Assembly: GCF_001007935.1 (NCBI RefSeq)
Contig: NZ_CP011451.1
Location: forward strand, 2,232,001 to 2,296,000
Origin: Nitrosomonas communis
GTDB taxonomy: Bacteria; Pseudomonadota; Gammaproteobacteria; Burkholderiales; Nitrosomonadaceae
DNA: 64,000 bases
Direction of reading: 5' to 3'
Under the pieces are notes generated by a model. That model did not search any database. It saw only the letters and a list, made by a program, of their open reading frames with translations, and was not told where the DNA came from. Made by a program: the position numbers and the translations under genes. Positions 54,650 to 62,540 of the stretch are shown one piece after another; position 1 is the first letter of the stretch, and each line of letters opens with the position of its first letter.

Positions 54650-55159
54650 TTTTCACCAGTTTAAATTTAGGATGTTGACCAACTTTCAGTAAAAATAATT
54701 CCAGCATTAAGATAATATTTGGGTCTTTCCTTGGGTTAACTACTATTTATCAGTCTTATCTTGTAATTCCCCTATAAGCTGATAGCTTTCCAATATCAGT
54801 AACTTTGAACTCATCTTTTGTTATTTATCTATCTCTCGTCTCGATAGTATATGCGCTTCAAATGGGTCGCTTTCACGGATAACACAATCAGACTTAAGCG
54901 CAATATCTCATTCTAAGTCATCAGTCCAGTACATAGCATCTAGGTGATCTTATGCTATTTAATGTTGACCAGAATGCTGACCACGCTATTCAAAAATATG
55001 ACCAAATATGCCTAAATTTGGTCTACCACAAATCAGAATTCTATTGATTTATAAATATTAAAACGAATGCAGCGTAGGCCGGGCCCGGGCGCATGCATAG
55101 CGCCCACTGTGTAGCCTCTCCGGAATAGGAATGGTTTACCCCTCCATCCGGTTCCTTTG
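54650..55159. other. Intergenic with unrecognised coding-like remnants
   Basis: Upstream of rtcB the minus strand holds protein-like text (MLELFLLKVGQHPKFKLVKK at about 54695-54650, and DIALKSDCVIRESDPFEAHI with a stop on either side at 54860-54920). These may be remains of a gene formerly ahead of rtcB. I do not recognise it. Confidence 0.3.
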
Positions 55160-55456
55160 GGTCTCACCCTAGGCGATTTTAGTTCGTTTCTGCCGATTTC
55201 ACTGCCGGTACTCGCCACCATTGGGTTTCGGAACGATGCTCAGAAAAAGCTCGGAGGAAGCTGCTGCAAACCGTTGTTTTGCATGAGGGAGAGAGTGCAA
55301 GCGCGCTATAATAAATGGTTCAGGTTCGGCCCCGGTTCGGTTTGTGCACACCGGTTCGGTGCCAGGTAGAAAACTACTTTGGATTCTTCATCTATTTGTA
55401 AGCATATGCGACTGATACCCGGACTGTTAATCCGACGATCACTGGCATGAGAGAAG
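55160..55456. repeat. R2 dispersed repeat, copy 2, ending in tRNA-Asn-like arm
   Basis: Aligns with 28258-28556 throughout: GATGCTCAGAAAAAGCTCGG, TTTTGCATGAGGGAGAGAGT, ACCGGTTCGGTGCCAGGTAG, and the end CGGACTGTTAATCCGACG then ATCACTGGCATGAGAG. Confidence 0.65.
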
Positions 55457-55499
55457 AGGTGGGAATCATCAATGTGTAAAATATTATTATATAATGTGA

Positions 55500-55823
55500 T
55501 TACTTGGTTGCGCTGAAGAATGCGCCGGAGTGACCGCCGGATTTCGACTCCTTCTTACACATAACGTACATTTTTCTTGCATCTCGCATGTCGGTAGGTT
55601 GTTGATTTGCCCAGATGATCATTCTGCTCCTCCTTAAAAAATCAAAAATAGGATCATCATTCACCGGTAGCCAATTCATTAAACATGCCGTTTTTTGCTT
55701 CTCCACCCATACTTCTGTAAAGGTGACACATGACTTCAGAAGAGATAGTGAGTAGAAAAATCTGCAAGTAACATGGCACATAAAGTGCGCCTCCGTGATT
55801 AGGCGCTGTTCATAAAATACCAT
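55500..55823 (-). CDS. Doubtful small hypothetical protein
   Basis: A 107-codon frame (MVFYEQRLITEAHFMCHVTC) with basic and Cys-rich composition, ending SKSGGHSGAFFSATK. No ribosome-binding site of note and no recognised family. It may be a remnant rather than a gene; no better frame exists here. Confidence 0.25.
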   Translation of the reverse strand: MVFYEQRLITEAHFMCHVTCRFFYSLSLLKSCVTFTEVWVEKQKTACLMNWLPVNDDPIFDFLRRSRMIIWANQQPTDMRDARKMYVMCKKESKSGGHSGAFFSATK

Positions 55824-55944
55824 CAGAGATAAAGGCGATAGTCTTACTAGGAAAACAAATGTATGGCTGCAATCTTTACTTTCGACGCATCATCGATTGA
55901 AAGCTTGGCAAACGTAGAACTCTCTATGTATAACAATTGGTGTT

Positions 55945-56420
55945 GTGACGCTGAAAATACCTAACCTGGATGGCACCACGCATATCTTTATGTCACCACT
56001 GGAATTCATGCAACAGCTGGCTGTGCCGGTTCTCCAGCCAAGGCTCAATCTCATTCGCTATCATGATGTACTCGCGCCGAATGCCAAACTGTACCCTGAG
56101 ATTATTCCTGACAGCAAGAAAAAACAAAAATAACCGATTTGATACGGATGATGATGCGCCACATTCTCCGGCTTCTGTGTGCATCAGTTGGGCACGCCTG
56201 TTAAAACGGGTATTCGATATTGACATCGAGCATTGCGGTGGAACCTTGAAAATATCGCTGCCATTCTGGAATCCGGTGCAATCACTAAAATTCTTGACCA
56301 TCTCGGCTCGTCCTCCCGAGCGCCACCACGTTCACCTGTGCAGGTCCAGGGTCTTTTTGATCCCGTCTGATTCGTGGCCCATCTTTTTTAGCACACTTCA
56401 TGATTAAGCTGACCATTCCG
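55945..56420 (+). pseudogene. IS91-family transposase C-terminal remnant
   Basis: LEFMQQLAVPVLQPRLNLIR then YHDVLAPNAKL; after a frame change SWARLLKRVFDIDIEHCGGT (Cys/Gly-rich end normally with CPxCGG); and in a third frame ILDHLGSSSRAPPRSPVQVQ. This order is that of the Y2 IS91/IS1294-type transposase end. N-terminal catalytic part absent. Confidence 0.65.
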
Positions 56421-57008
56421 TCTGGGCGTCTTTCGCGTAATTAACAAAAAACGATCAAAAGTCAAACTATTTGCTGGTGATCTGACACAAATTTTGTGAA
56501 TTTCTGATTAATTGCCGGTATGGTTGACAACCATACCGTTCTTGAGTAGATTCAGATTCAATGGAAAATGGCGTTTATTTTTCCTATACACCGCTTACGG
56601 TCGGCTTATGCGGAACGATCTGAATTGGACCCATCTTCCGGATTTCTCCACCGTGTCCTTCCACGTAGGCTTTCAGGGCATTGTGAGGATCAGCCAGCAG
56701 CTTCTCCCGATTCGCTGCCTTTACAGAGCTTTGGATGACATACTACACTCCGCGGGAATTGCTCGTGATGTATAATACAACGCACAGTCCCTGGCGCGAG
56801 ATTCCAAGCTGAGGCAAAGTCGCAGCTCAGACGTAAGACAACACAAAGGAACTGCGCTTGAACCGCAAACTTCATCTGGAAAACCTCACTAAGGGACCAT
56901 TACCGAGCCCGCGCTCGCTGCCTGGGGGTCGATTTGGCTGACTTAACGGCTTAATGTAAAGCAAGCGATCAATCTGTTGCGATGACCCAGTTGTTCTTGA
57001 GGTGAAGA
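56421..57008. other. Intergenic with coding-like minus-strand remnant
   Basis: Besides the palindrome at 56516, the minus strand near 56590-56720 reads AANREKLLADPHNALKAYVE then GHGGEIRKMGPIQIVPHKP, a plausible protein fragment of unknown family. From about 56850 the GC content rises towards the transporter gene. Confidence 0.35.
56516..56538. promoter_or_regulatory. Perfect 11-bp inverted repeat
   Basis: CGGTATGGTTG and CAACCATACCG separated by a single A (23 bp in all). No T-run follows. Could be a dimeric regulator's operator or an IS scar; no adjacent gene start supports either strongly. Confidence 0.45.
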
Positions 57009-58127
57009 GTGAACGATTTTTTCAGACGATATCTGCTGCCCGGGTTCGTGTTCGAATCCGCAGTGATCGCCGGGGGCTACGCCACCGGACGCGAGCTGGT
57101 GGAGTTTTTTCTGCCAGCCGGACCCTGGGGCGGTCTGCTGGGCATGGTGGTGGGCATGCTCGTCTGGAGCGCGGTGCTGATGGTCAGTTTCGAACTGGCT
57201 CGCGTCGCGCGCGCGTATGATTACCGTTCTTTCTTCAAGCTTCTACTCGGGCGTGGCTGGTTTCTGTTCGAGATTGCGTACCTCCTACTGATCATCATCA
57301 TTATGGCGGTCATGGGGGCGGCGGCTGGTGAAATCACCCATAGCCTGTTCGGCTCACCGAAACTGATTGGCTCGCTGAGCATGATCGCTGCCACTGGTCT
57401 GCTGCTGTTCTACAGCAGTGCGACCATCGAGAAATTTCTGACCCTGTCCGTCGGCTATCTCTATCTCGTTTACGTCGTTTTTGTCATCTGGAGCTGCATC
57501 GCGTTCGGCGATCGCATTGAAGCCAGCTTCGCGGCGGCACCGCTTGGAGACAACTGGTTCAAGGCCGGCCTCACCTACGCCGGCTATAACGTCGCCACGA
57601 TTCCCGCGGTTCTGTTTTGTATTCGTCATCTGAGCCGTCGTCGCGAAGCCATCGTCGCCGGAGCGCTCGCCGGTCCGCTCGGCATGCTGCCAGGCGTGCT
57701 GTTCTACATCGTGATGATGGGTTTTTACGACGAGATCGGCGCGGTGGTGCTGCCCTCGGCCTTTCTGCTGGCCAAGTTGCAGGCGCCGTGGTTCGAGTGG
57801 GCGTTCCAGATCGCGGTGCTGCTGACATTAGTAGATACCGGCGTGGCGATGCTCCATGCGATCAACGAGCGCGTAGCGAAGATCTACGAGGAGCGACACC
57901 GGCTCATGCCTCAGATGCTTCGTCCGGCGCTCTCCGTAGCGCTGATGGTCGTCTCGGTGTACGCGGCAGCAGGTGTCGGTCTGGTCGACCTGATTGCGCA
58001 GGGCTATGGCCTGCTCACCTACGCCTTCATCGTGATCTTGATCGTGCCGGTGCTCACTATCGGCATCTGGAAGCTTCATCAGCCGACACGGATTCAAAGT
58101 TCGATCACGTTGCAGTCGGAGATTTAG
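57009..58127 (+). CDS. YkvI-family membrane transporter-like protein
   Basis: A 372-residue protein from GTG 57009 (MNDFFRRYLLPGFVFESAVI), with AGGTGAAGAG just ahead. About ten hydrophobic segments; the N-terminal GGYATGRELVEFFLPAGPWG with its Gly-rich unwound helix is typical of the YkvI family in the LeuT/APC fold. Further: FSGVLFYIVMMGFYDEIGAV-like and LLTLVDTGVAMLHAINERV. Substrate unknown. GC content is clearly higher than its neighbours and the flanks are IS and hydrolase fragments, so it is probably an acquired piece. Confidence 0.75.
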   Translation: MNDFFRRYLLPGFVFESAVIAGGYATGRELVEFFLPAGPWGGLLGMVVGMLVWSAVLMVSFELARVARAYDYRSFFKLLLGRGWFLFEIAYLLLIIIIMAVMGAAAGEITHSLFGSPKLIGSLSMIAATGLLLFYSSATIEKFLTLSVGYLYLVYVVFVIWSCIAFGDRIEASFAAAPLGDNWFKAGLTYAGYNVATIPAVLFCIRHLSRRREAIVAGALAGPLGMLPGVLFYIVMMGFYDEIGAVVLPSAFLLAKLQAPWFEWAFQIAVLLTLVDTGVAMLHAINERVAKIYEERHRLMPQMLRPALSVALMVVSVYAAAGVGLVDLIAQGYGLLTYAFIVILIVPVLTIGIWKLHQPTRIQSSITLQSEI

Positions 58128-58202
58128 TCTTCTTATCGCGATTGTGGAGCCCGACCTCGCGCGCAGGAGACGCGATCGGCACAAGACTCTGCTCTGGGTG
58201 GC

Positions 58203-58311
58203 CTAACGTCTCGAGGCAAGCCAATCGAGCATGCGATTGAACGTGTCGGGATGCTCGACCATGGGGATGTGCCGCGCGTTTGCGATCATCGTGGCGAATT
58301 TTCCCGTACTT
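58203..58311 (-). pseudogene. Alpha/beta-hydrolase C-terminal fragment
   Basis: The minus-strand frame ends ATMIANARHIPMVEHPDTFN then RMLDWLASRR and TAG (58203-58205). This is the usual C-terminus of alpha/beta hydrolases (catalytic His followed by Pro-rich helix). Only about 35 codons; the upstream part is replaced by an IS remnant. GC-rich like the transporter gene. Confidence 0.5.
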
Positions 58312-58319
58312 GATGACTT

Positions 58320-58455
58320 CACGTGATGACATTCGTGCACGGCCTATTTTTCCTTCGCGTGGCCATTGACCAAGCAGGATCACCTTGAACATCATCAGCA
58401 CGTCAAGCGGTTCCTGGCCTCCACCATTCGATAGTTTGCGCTTGTATAGCATGTC
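58320..58455 (-). pseudogene. IS5-type transposase N-terminal fragment
   Basis: The minus strand reads MLYKRKLSNGGGQEPLDVLM then MFKVILLGQW, resembling the DUF772 region (PLDPLMMLKVLLLQ) of IS5-group transposases. Short and truncated on both sides. Confidence 0.45.
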
Positions 58456-58481
58456 TCCTATAAATTGATTATAATTTACAG

Positions 58482-58941
58482 ATGACCTATCCGATATTAT
58501 TTCGCCGTAAAGTATTATCCGTTCGTGAAAAGGAGAACCTCTCAATTACGCAAGTGGCCAAGCGTTTTTGCGTAGGTGTGGCCAGCGTGATGCGTTGGAT
58601 CAATACTCCTGATCCCCCAAGACAACCCGCAACAAACCTGCAATGCAACCAGGATCGACATGGAGATGTTCGCAGGACGTCATAGGTTATCCGGACGCGT
58701 ATCAGTACGAGCGCATCAAACGGCTGGGAGTCAGCACTTGCGTGATCGTCATAGACAAGGCGATGTTCCACAAGCGACAGGATATCCAAATCGCCTTTGC
58801 CAATGCCGGGCATACGCTTGAATACTACCGTCTTATTCTCCAGACTTTAATGGCATTGAACCCAAATGGGCCCAGGCCAAAGCCATCAGAAAAAGGGAAG
58901 GTTGTTCCATCGAGCAGCTCTTTGCCGCTTATGAAATTTAA
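58482..58941 (+). pseudogene. IS630-family element with internal deletion
   Basis: ATG 58482: MTYPILFRRKVLSVREKENL, VAKRFCVGVASVMRWINTP (helix-turn-helix). Frameshifted YPDAYQYERIKRLGVS then jumps to VIVIDKAMFHKRQDIQIAFA, GHTLEYY and, in another frame, KWAQAKAIRKREGCSIEQLF ending AAYEI TAA at 58941. The middle ~150 codons, including the first catalytic Asp, are missing. Confidence 0.65.
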
Positions 58942-59033
58942 ATCATTTTATATGGGATCTGCTATATTCATATGTTAAAACATAAAATAATACACGAGAT
59001 TATTCCTCATAAATATCACGTTTGACATTGGTA

Positions 59034-59528
59034 ATGAAAATCTCCCAGGCGTATGAAGCGGTAAAATCACTACAGATTTCAATGAAAGAAATATTTGAGT
59101 CTTCAGAAATTGATTTTCCGTTTATAAGTAGGCTTGCAATGGGAGGTAAGATTGGAAACTCAATCCGTGGCATTCTGATCTCAGGTGATGGAATTGGGTC
59201 AAAAAGTGGAATATATCTAATAGCCACACCTGAAGAAGATATTCTCTATATTGGAAAAGCTACCAAAAATAACTTGCACCATAGAGTGTGGAGTCATCTT
59301 CAAACTCCACAAGAATTAGAAAATGGTAACTGGTCATTTCCAAACAATGCATTCGAGTCTTTTGGGCCTCATAATGAATACGTTCAAATAATAAGAAACG
59401 GATATGCAAGACTTGGTGTAATCACGATTTCAAATTCCAATTTAGTTTCGCTTGTGGAAGTTTATCTGCATACTCTACACCATCAAAAATATGGCTCGCT
59501 TCCATTCTTTAATAAGCAGATTGGATAA
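59034..59528 (+). CDS. Stand-alone GIY-YIG domain protein
   Basis: A 164-residue protein from ATG 59034 (MKISQAYEAVKSLQISMKEI); a start 12 bp earlier is possible. GIY at residues 59-61 (SGIYLIATPEE), YIG at 72-74 (ILYIGKATK), followed by Arg84 and His88 (HHRVWSHL), an acidic segment (VEVYLHTLHH) and a terminal Asn (FFNKQIG), the order of catalytic residues in GIY-YIG nucleases. The N-terminal 55 residues are not recognised. It could be a homing-type, repair or defence nuclease; no neighbour gene informs. AT-rich like the surrounding DNA. Intact. Confidence 0.7.
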   Translation: MKISQAYEAVKSLQISMKEIFESSEIDFPFISRLAMGGKIGNSIRGILISGDGIGSKSGIYLIATPEEDILYIGKATKNNLHHRVWSHLQTPQELENGNWSFPNNAFESFGPHNEYVQIIRNGYARLGVITISNSNLVSLVEVYLHTLHHQKYGSLPFFNKQIG

Positions 59529-59897
59529 GCATGTCTTTGACGTTGCACTTCTTTCACCGGCGCTACCTTAATAACGCAGGTAGTCAAGCTGATGGATGGA
59601 TGAGTTTTTTGCTATCGCTTAAGATTCATGCCGCCGCGGTACTGAGGGCATGGAGAGGAAGTTAAGAAAGTATTGTTCCTCCTTCAAACAGAGAATTAAT
59701 TGTAATCAGATTAGTACTCCAGTGCCAAGGTAGTCAAATTGGAAGCGGAAAGAGGAGAAGTCGTCTTATACTTTTATAGCTAATAATGTCATGATCTCCA
59801 TAACTATATATCCATCCATATAGTATGCTATAAAGTTAGCAAACATGAAAAACGTATTTATATTATTGCTGTTAATGCCAGAATTATAGAAGATAAA
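59529..59897. other. Intergenic, no gene recognised
   Basis: Between the GIY-YIG gene and the IS. Short frames only; contains no R1, R2 or MITE sequence that I can see. Confidence 0.4.
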
Positions 59898-60889
59898 ATG
59901 TGAATTAAGAGCTGACTCGTAAAAAATTCCAGAAAAACAGAGCCGCAGCCAGCTTTCCGAATACATGTACCATAAGCCCGTTATAAGAACGCACTTTGCT
60001 GGCACATTCAATGCCTGTTTTTTCTTCAATCCAGGCAAATAAGGCTTCAATCGGTTGCCACACGCGAGAAACTGCTGTCGATAACCATTGATCCTGTGGT
60101 TCCAGATGGTGCTGCCCTTTTTGTTTTTTAACCGGTGTCAAGACGGTCAGATTCTGAGCTCGCCTGATGCATTCAGCGTCAGGCCGTTGATAAGCTTTAT
60201 CCCCATACAGCTCATTGTTGTACAATTGTGGTCGAATCTGATCAAATATTTTGCCATCATGGTCGCTGGCGCCAGTCACACCAATATACTCAGGAATCGG
60301 CAGTGAGCCTGGTTGGCGGCGCCCTATGATATGGACCCGCACACCATGATAGTACAACTTCTTGGTAGAGCAGTAGCCTGAATCCGCCAACTGTTTCGCT
60401 ACACACGCGTTAAACCGACGACCTTGCCTCGCAAGGATGACCGGAAATGAATCAGTCAACCAAACCTGCCCGGCATTCTTGGTTTCCTGTTCTTGCTGAA
60501 TCAGTGCTAATAAGGGTGCAAACACATCGGCTACCCGATTCAGACGCTGAACATAAGCCACATAACTTGGAAGTCGTGGAAACCAATCGCGTAAGTAGCG
60601 ATCCGCATACTCATAAATACCTTTGATCTCTCTATGCTTGTCCATTACACCGAACAGGAAGAGGGTAATGACTTCTTCGTCGCTGAAGCTTAAATCCGCG
60701 TGATTACTCATTCTCTGACTATAAATCCAAAGATTTTGCTGATAATGCTTGCAAACATAGAGATAAATGGTTATTAATCGGTTTTGCCAGTTCATTGATT
60801 ACTTTGATTGATTGAGGTTGGGTGATGTCTTCCTCAATAGTTTAACGTTATTGATGGACTGGCTTCTATTTCAGCTCTTAATTCGCATT
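59898..60889 (-). mobile_element. DDE insertion sequence (family unassigned), copy 2
   Basis: Inverted repeats GAATTAAGAGCTGA (59903) and TCAGCTCTTAATTC (ending 60884), as in copy 1 at 29.4 kb but opposite in direction. It is inserted in an ISXO2-like transposase remnant. Confidence 0.75.
59905..60795 (-). CDS. DDE transposase, copy 2
   Basis: 296 residues, almost identical to the 29454-30344 product, with the same acids (VWLTDSFPVIL, ELYGDKAYQRPD, RVWQPIEALFAWIEE). Small differences (Tyr for His in YEYADRYL, Lys for Arg in QEQETKNAG) show the copies have begun to diverge. Intact. Confidence 0.8.
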   Translation of the reverse strand: MNWQNRLITIYLYVCKHYQQNLWIYSQRMSNHADLSFSDEEVITLFLFGVMDKHREIKGIYEYADRYLRDWFPRLPSYVAYVQRLNRVADVFAPLLALIQQEQETKNAGQVWLTDSFPVILARQGRRFNACVAKQLADSGYCSTKKLYYHGVRVHIIGRRQPGSLPIPEYIGVTGASDHDGKIFDQIRPQLYNNELYGDKAYQRPDAECIRRAQNLTVLTPVKKQKGQHHLEPQDQWLSTAVSRVWQPIEALFAWIEEKTGIECASKVRSYNGLMVHVFGKLAAALFFWNFLRVSS

Positions 60890-61030
60890 CAAATACGCCA
60901 AACACGGATTGCTTTGTTGTTCCTCGACCTCGCTTGCGCTTGCCATGATAACTGCGTTGTCGTTTTGCTCCAAATTAGCTTTCATCAATCTCAACTCTAC
61001 CTACTAATTTGTCTTTTAAAGCGGTCTAAT
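60885..61030 (-). pseudogene. IS1595/ISXO2-like transposase fragment
   Basis: The minus strand from 61030 reads LKDKLVGRVEIDES*FGAKR and QRSYHGKRKRGRGTTKQSVF GV, where * is TAA at the Tyr of the DESYFG motif of ISXO2-type transposases. It is cut at the left by DDE IS copy 2. Only about 45 codons survive. Confidence 0.6.
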
Positions 61031-61296
61031 AACAATATATTATTTGTCTAAATAACCCATATCAGCGGTTTATCGTGTTACGATTTTTCCTAGTAGCAGA
61101 GCAGCTTTGGCTTACAGGAATATCAATGCAAAAGCATTTAATTATTTTTTCGATGTAATAGTTGCGTAATTTAATGTTTCTTAACATCTTACTAAACTAA
61201 CAGATCATTTCTGCTAGTCTAGAGCCTTCAATAATACAAGCTACATGTGCGTACTTGTTTTACGTACTAAGTCAGCAAATCTAGGAGGAAATATGG

Positions 61297-61908
61297 ATGG
61301 CTGGTTCCGTTTCGTTAATGGCCTGTCATGAATGCGATTTACTGTTGCGCGTGGATCATTCGTTTGCAAAGGGAGTAGTGAAATGTCCTCGCTGCGCTGC
61401 TGTTCTGCTTAAGCATAAACGACACAGCCTAGATTTAACCCTGGCATATACGATTACCGGTTTGATTTTGTTCGTGATTTCCAATTCCTTTCCGATTATT
61501 GACTTCCAATTTGAAAGGCAGAGCACAGAAACTATCTTGCTTTCAGGAGTCTGGGAGCTGCTCGATCAGGACATGTACTTGCTTGCAGGTCTCGTATTTG
61601 TTACCACCATCCTTGCACCTTTCACCCAGCTTGCCACTTTGCTCTATGTATTTTTACCATTAAAGTTCAACCGTATTGCGCCATATACATCTGAGGTATT
61701 TCGCTTTGCATCAGCGCTTAGGTCCTGGAGCATGATGGAAGTCTTCATGCTTGGTATTCTGGTTTCCACGGTCAAGTTGGCTTCCATGGGAACGATTGTT
61801 CCTGGCATTGCCCTGTGGTCCTTTGGTATTCTAATCTTTGTACTAGCGGCGGCCACATCCAGCCTCGACCCGGATCTGGTATGGGAAAAGCTGGGAGTTA
61901 GCCAGTGA
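61297..61908 (+). CDS. pqiA: PqiA-like membrane protein, first half-protein
   Basis: A 203-residue protein, ATG 61297 with AGGAGGAA 8 bp upstream. An N-terminal zinc-ribbon (ACHECDLLL and KCPRCAAVL) is followed by four transmembrane segments (TLAYTITGLILFVISNSFPI, YLLAGLVFVTTILAPF, SWSMMEVFMLGILVSTV, IALWSFGILIFVLAA). The end SLDPDLVWEKLG is a family signature. E. coli PqiA fuses two such units; here they are separate genes, overlapping by 4 bp (61905-61908). With PqiB it forms a lipid-transport path between inner and outer membranes. Confidence 0.85.
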   Translation: MAGSVSLMACHECDLLLRVDHSFAKGVVKCPRCAAVLLKHKRHSLDLTLAYTITGLILFVISNSFPIIDFQFERQSTETILLSGVWELLDQDMYLLAGLVFVTTILAPFTQLATLLYVFLPLKFNRIAPYTSEVFRFASALRSWSMMEVFMLGILVSTVKLASMGTIVPGIALWSFGILIFVLAAATSSLDPDLVWEKLGVSQ

Positions 61909-62540
61909 ACGATCAAACTAACACTTGGATTACTGCAGCTGCAGTCGGTCTAATAAATTGCCACAGCTGCGGCCTGCTGCATAAAGCGACCCCGGTGCAT
62001 AGTTATTGCCACCGTTGCGGTGCATCTTTGCATTTACGCAAACCCGATAGTCTGTCACGGACCTGGGCTTATTTGCTTGCCGCCTATATTTTGTACATCC
62101 CGGCCAATGTATTGCCAATTATGACAACTACCAGTCTGGGGTCGGTCCAGTCGAATACGATTTTAAGCGGCGTTAATTATCTTCTGGTCTCAGGTTCGTG
62201 GTTAGTCGCCTTGATCATATTTATAGCCAGCATTTTTGTACCTGTACTGAAATTGATGATTCTCAGTTACCTGGCGATTTCTGTTCAAGTGCGTTCTTCA
62301 TGGCACCCTCGGGAACGAGCACGACTCTATCGTCTGGCGGAAATCATGGGGCGATGGTCCATGGTCGATATCTATGTGGTGACATTGATGGTGGCTTTGG
62401 TCAAAATTCAAGGATTGGCTGATATCGATGCAGACATCGGCACTGCTGCCTTTGGGGCGGTTGTAGTCTTGACGATGCTGGCGGCCATGTCATTCGATCC
62501 CAGGCTGGTCTGGGATAACGCAGAGAGAAATAATGAATGA
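61905..62540 (+). CDS. pqiA: PqiA-like membrane protein, second half-protein
   Basis: A 211-residue protein starting at GTG 61905, overlapping the first gene. Same plan: zinc-ribbon INCHSCGLLH ... YCHRCGASL, then four transmembrane segments (AYLLAAYILYIPANVLPIMT, LVALIIFIASIFVPVLKLMI, RWSMVDIYVVTLMVALVKI and AAFGAVVVLTMLAAM), ending SFDPRLVWDNAE. Together with the preceding unit it equals one full PqiA. Overlaps pqiB by 8 bp. Confidence 0.85.
   Translation: MNDQTNTWITAAAVGLINCHSCGLLHKATPVHSYCHRCGASLHLRKPDSLSRTWAYLLAAYILYIPANVLPIMTTTSLGSVQSNTILSGVNYLLVSGSWLVALIIFIASIFVPVLKLMILSYLAISVQVRSSWHPRERARLYRLAEIMGRWSMVDIYVVTLMVALVKIQGLADIDADIGTAAFGAVVVLTMLAAMSFDPRLVWDNAERNNE

Noticed and set aside
57617..58240. 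Long plus-strand frame of 207 codons inside the transporter region
   Set aside because: It is an Arg/Ser/Ala-rich shadow frame of GC-rich coding DNA; the overlapping frame 57009-58127 has clear transmembrane segments and family motifs.
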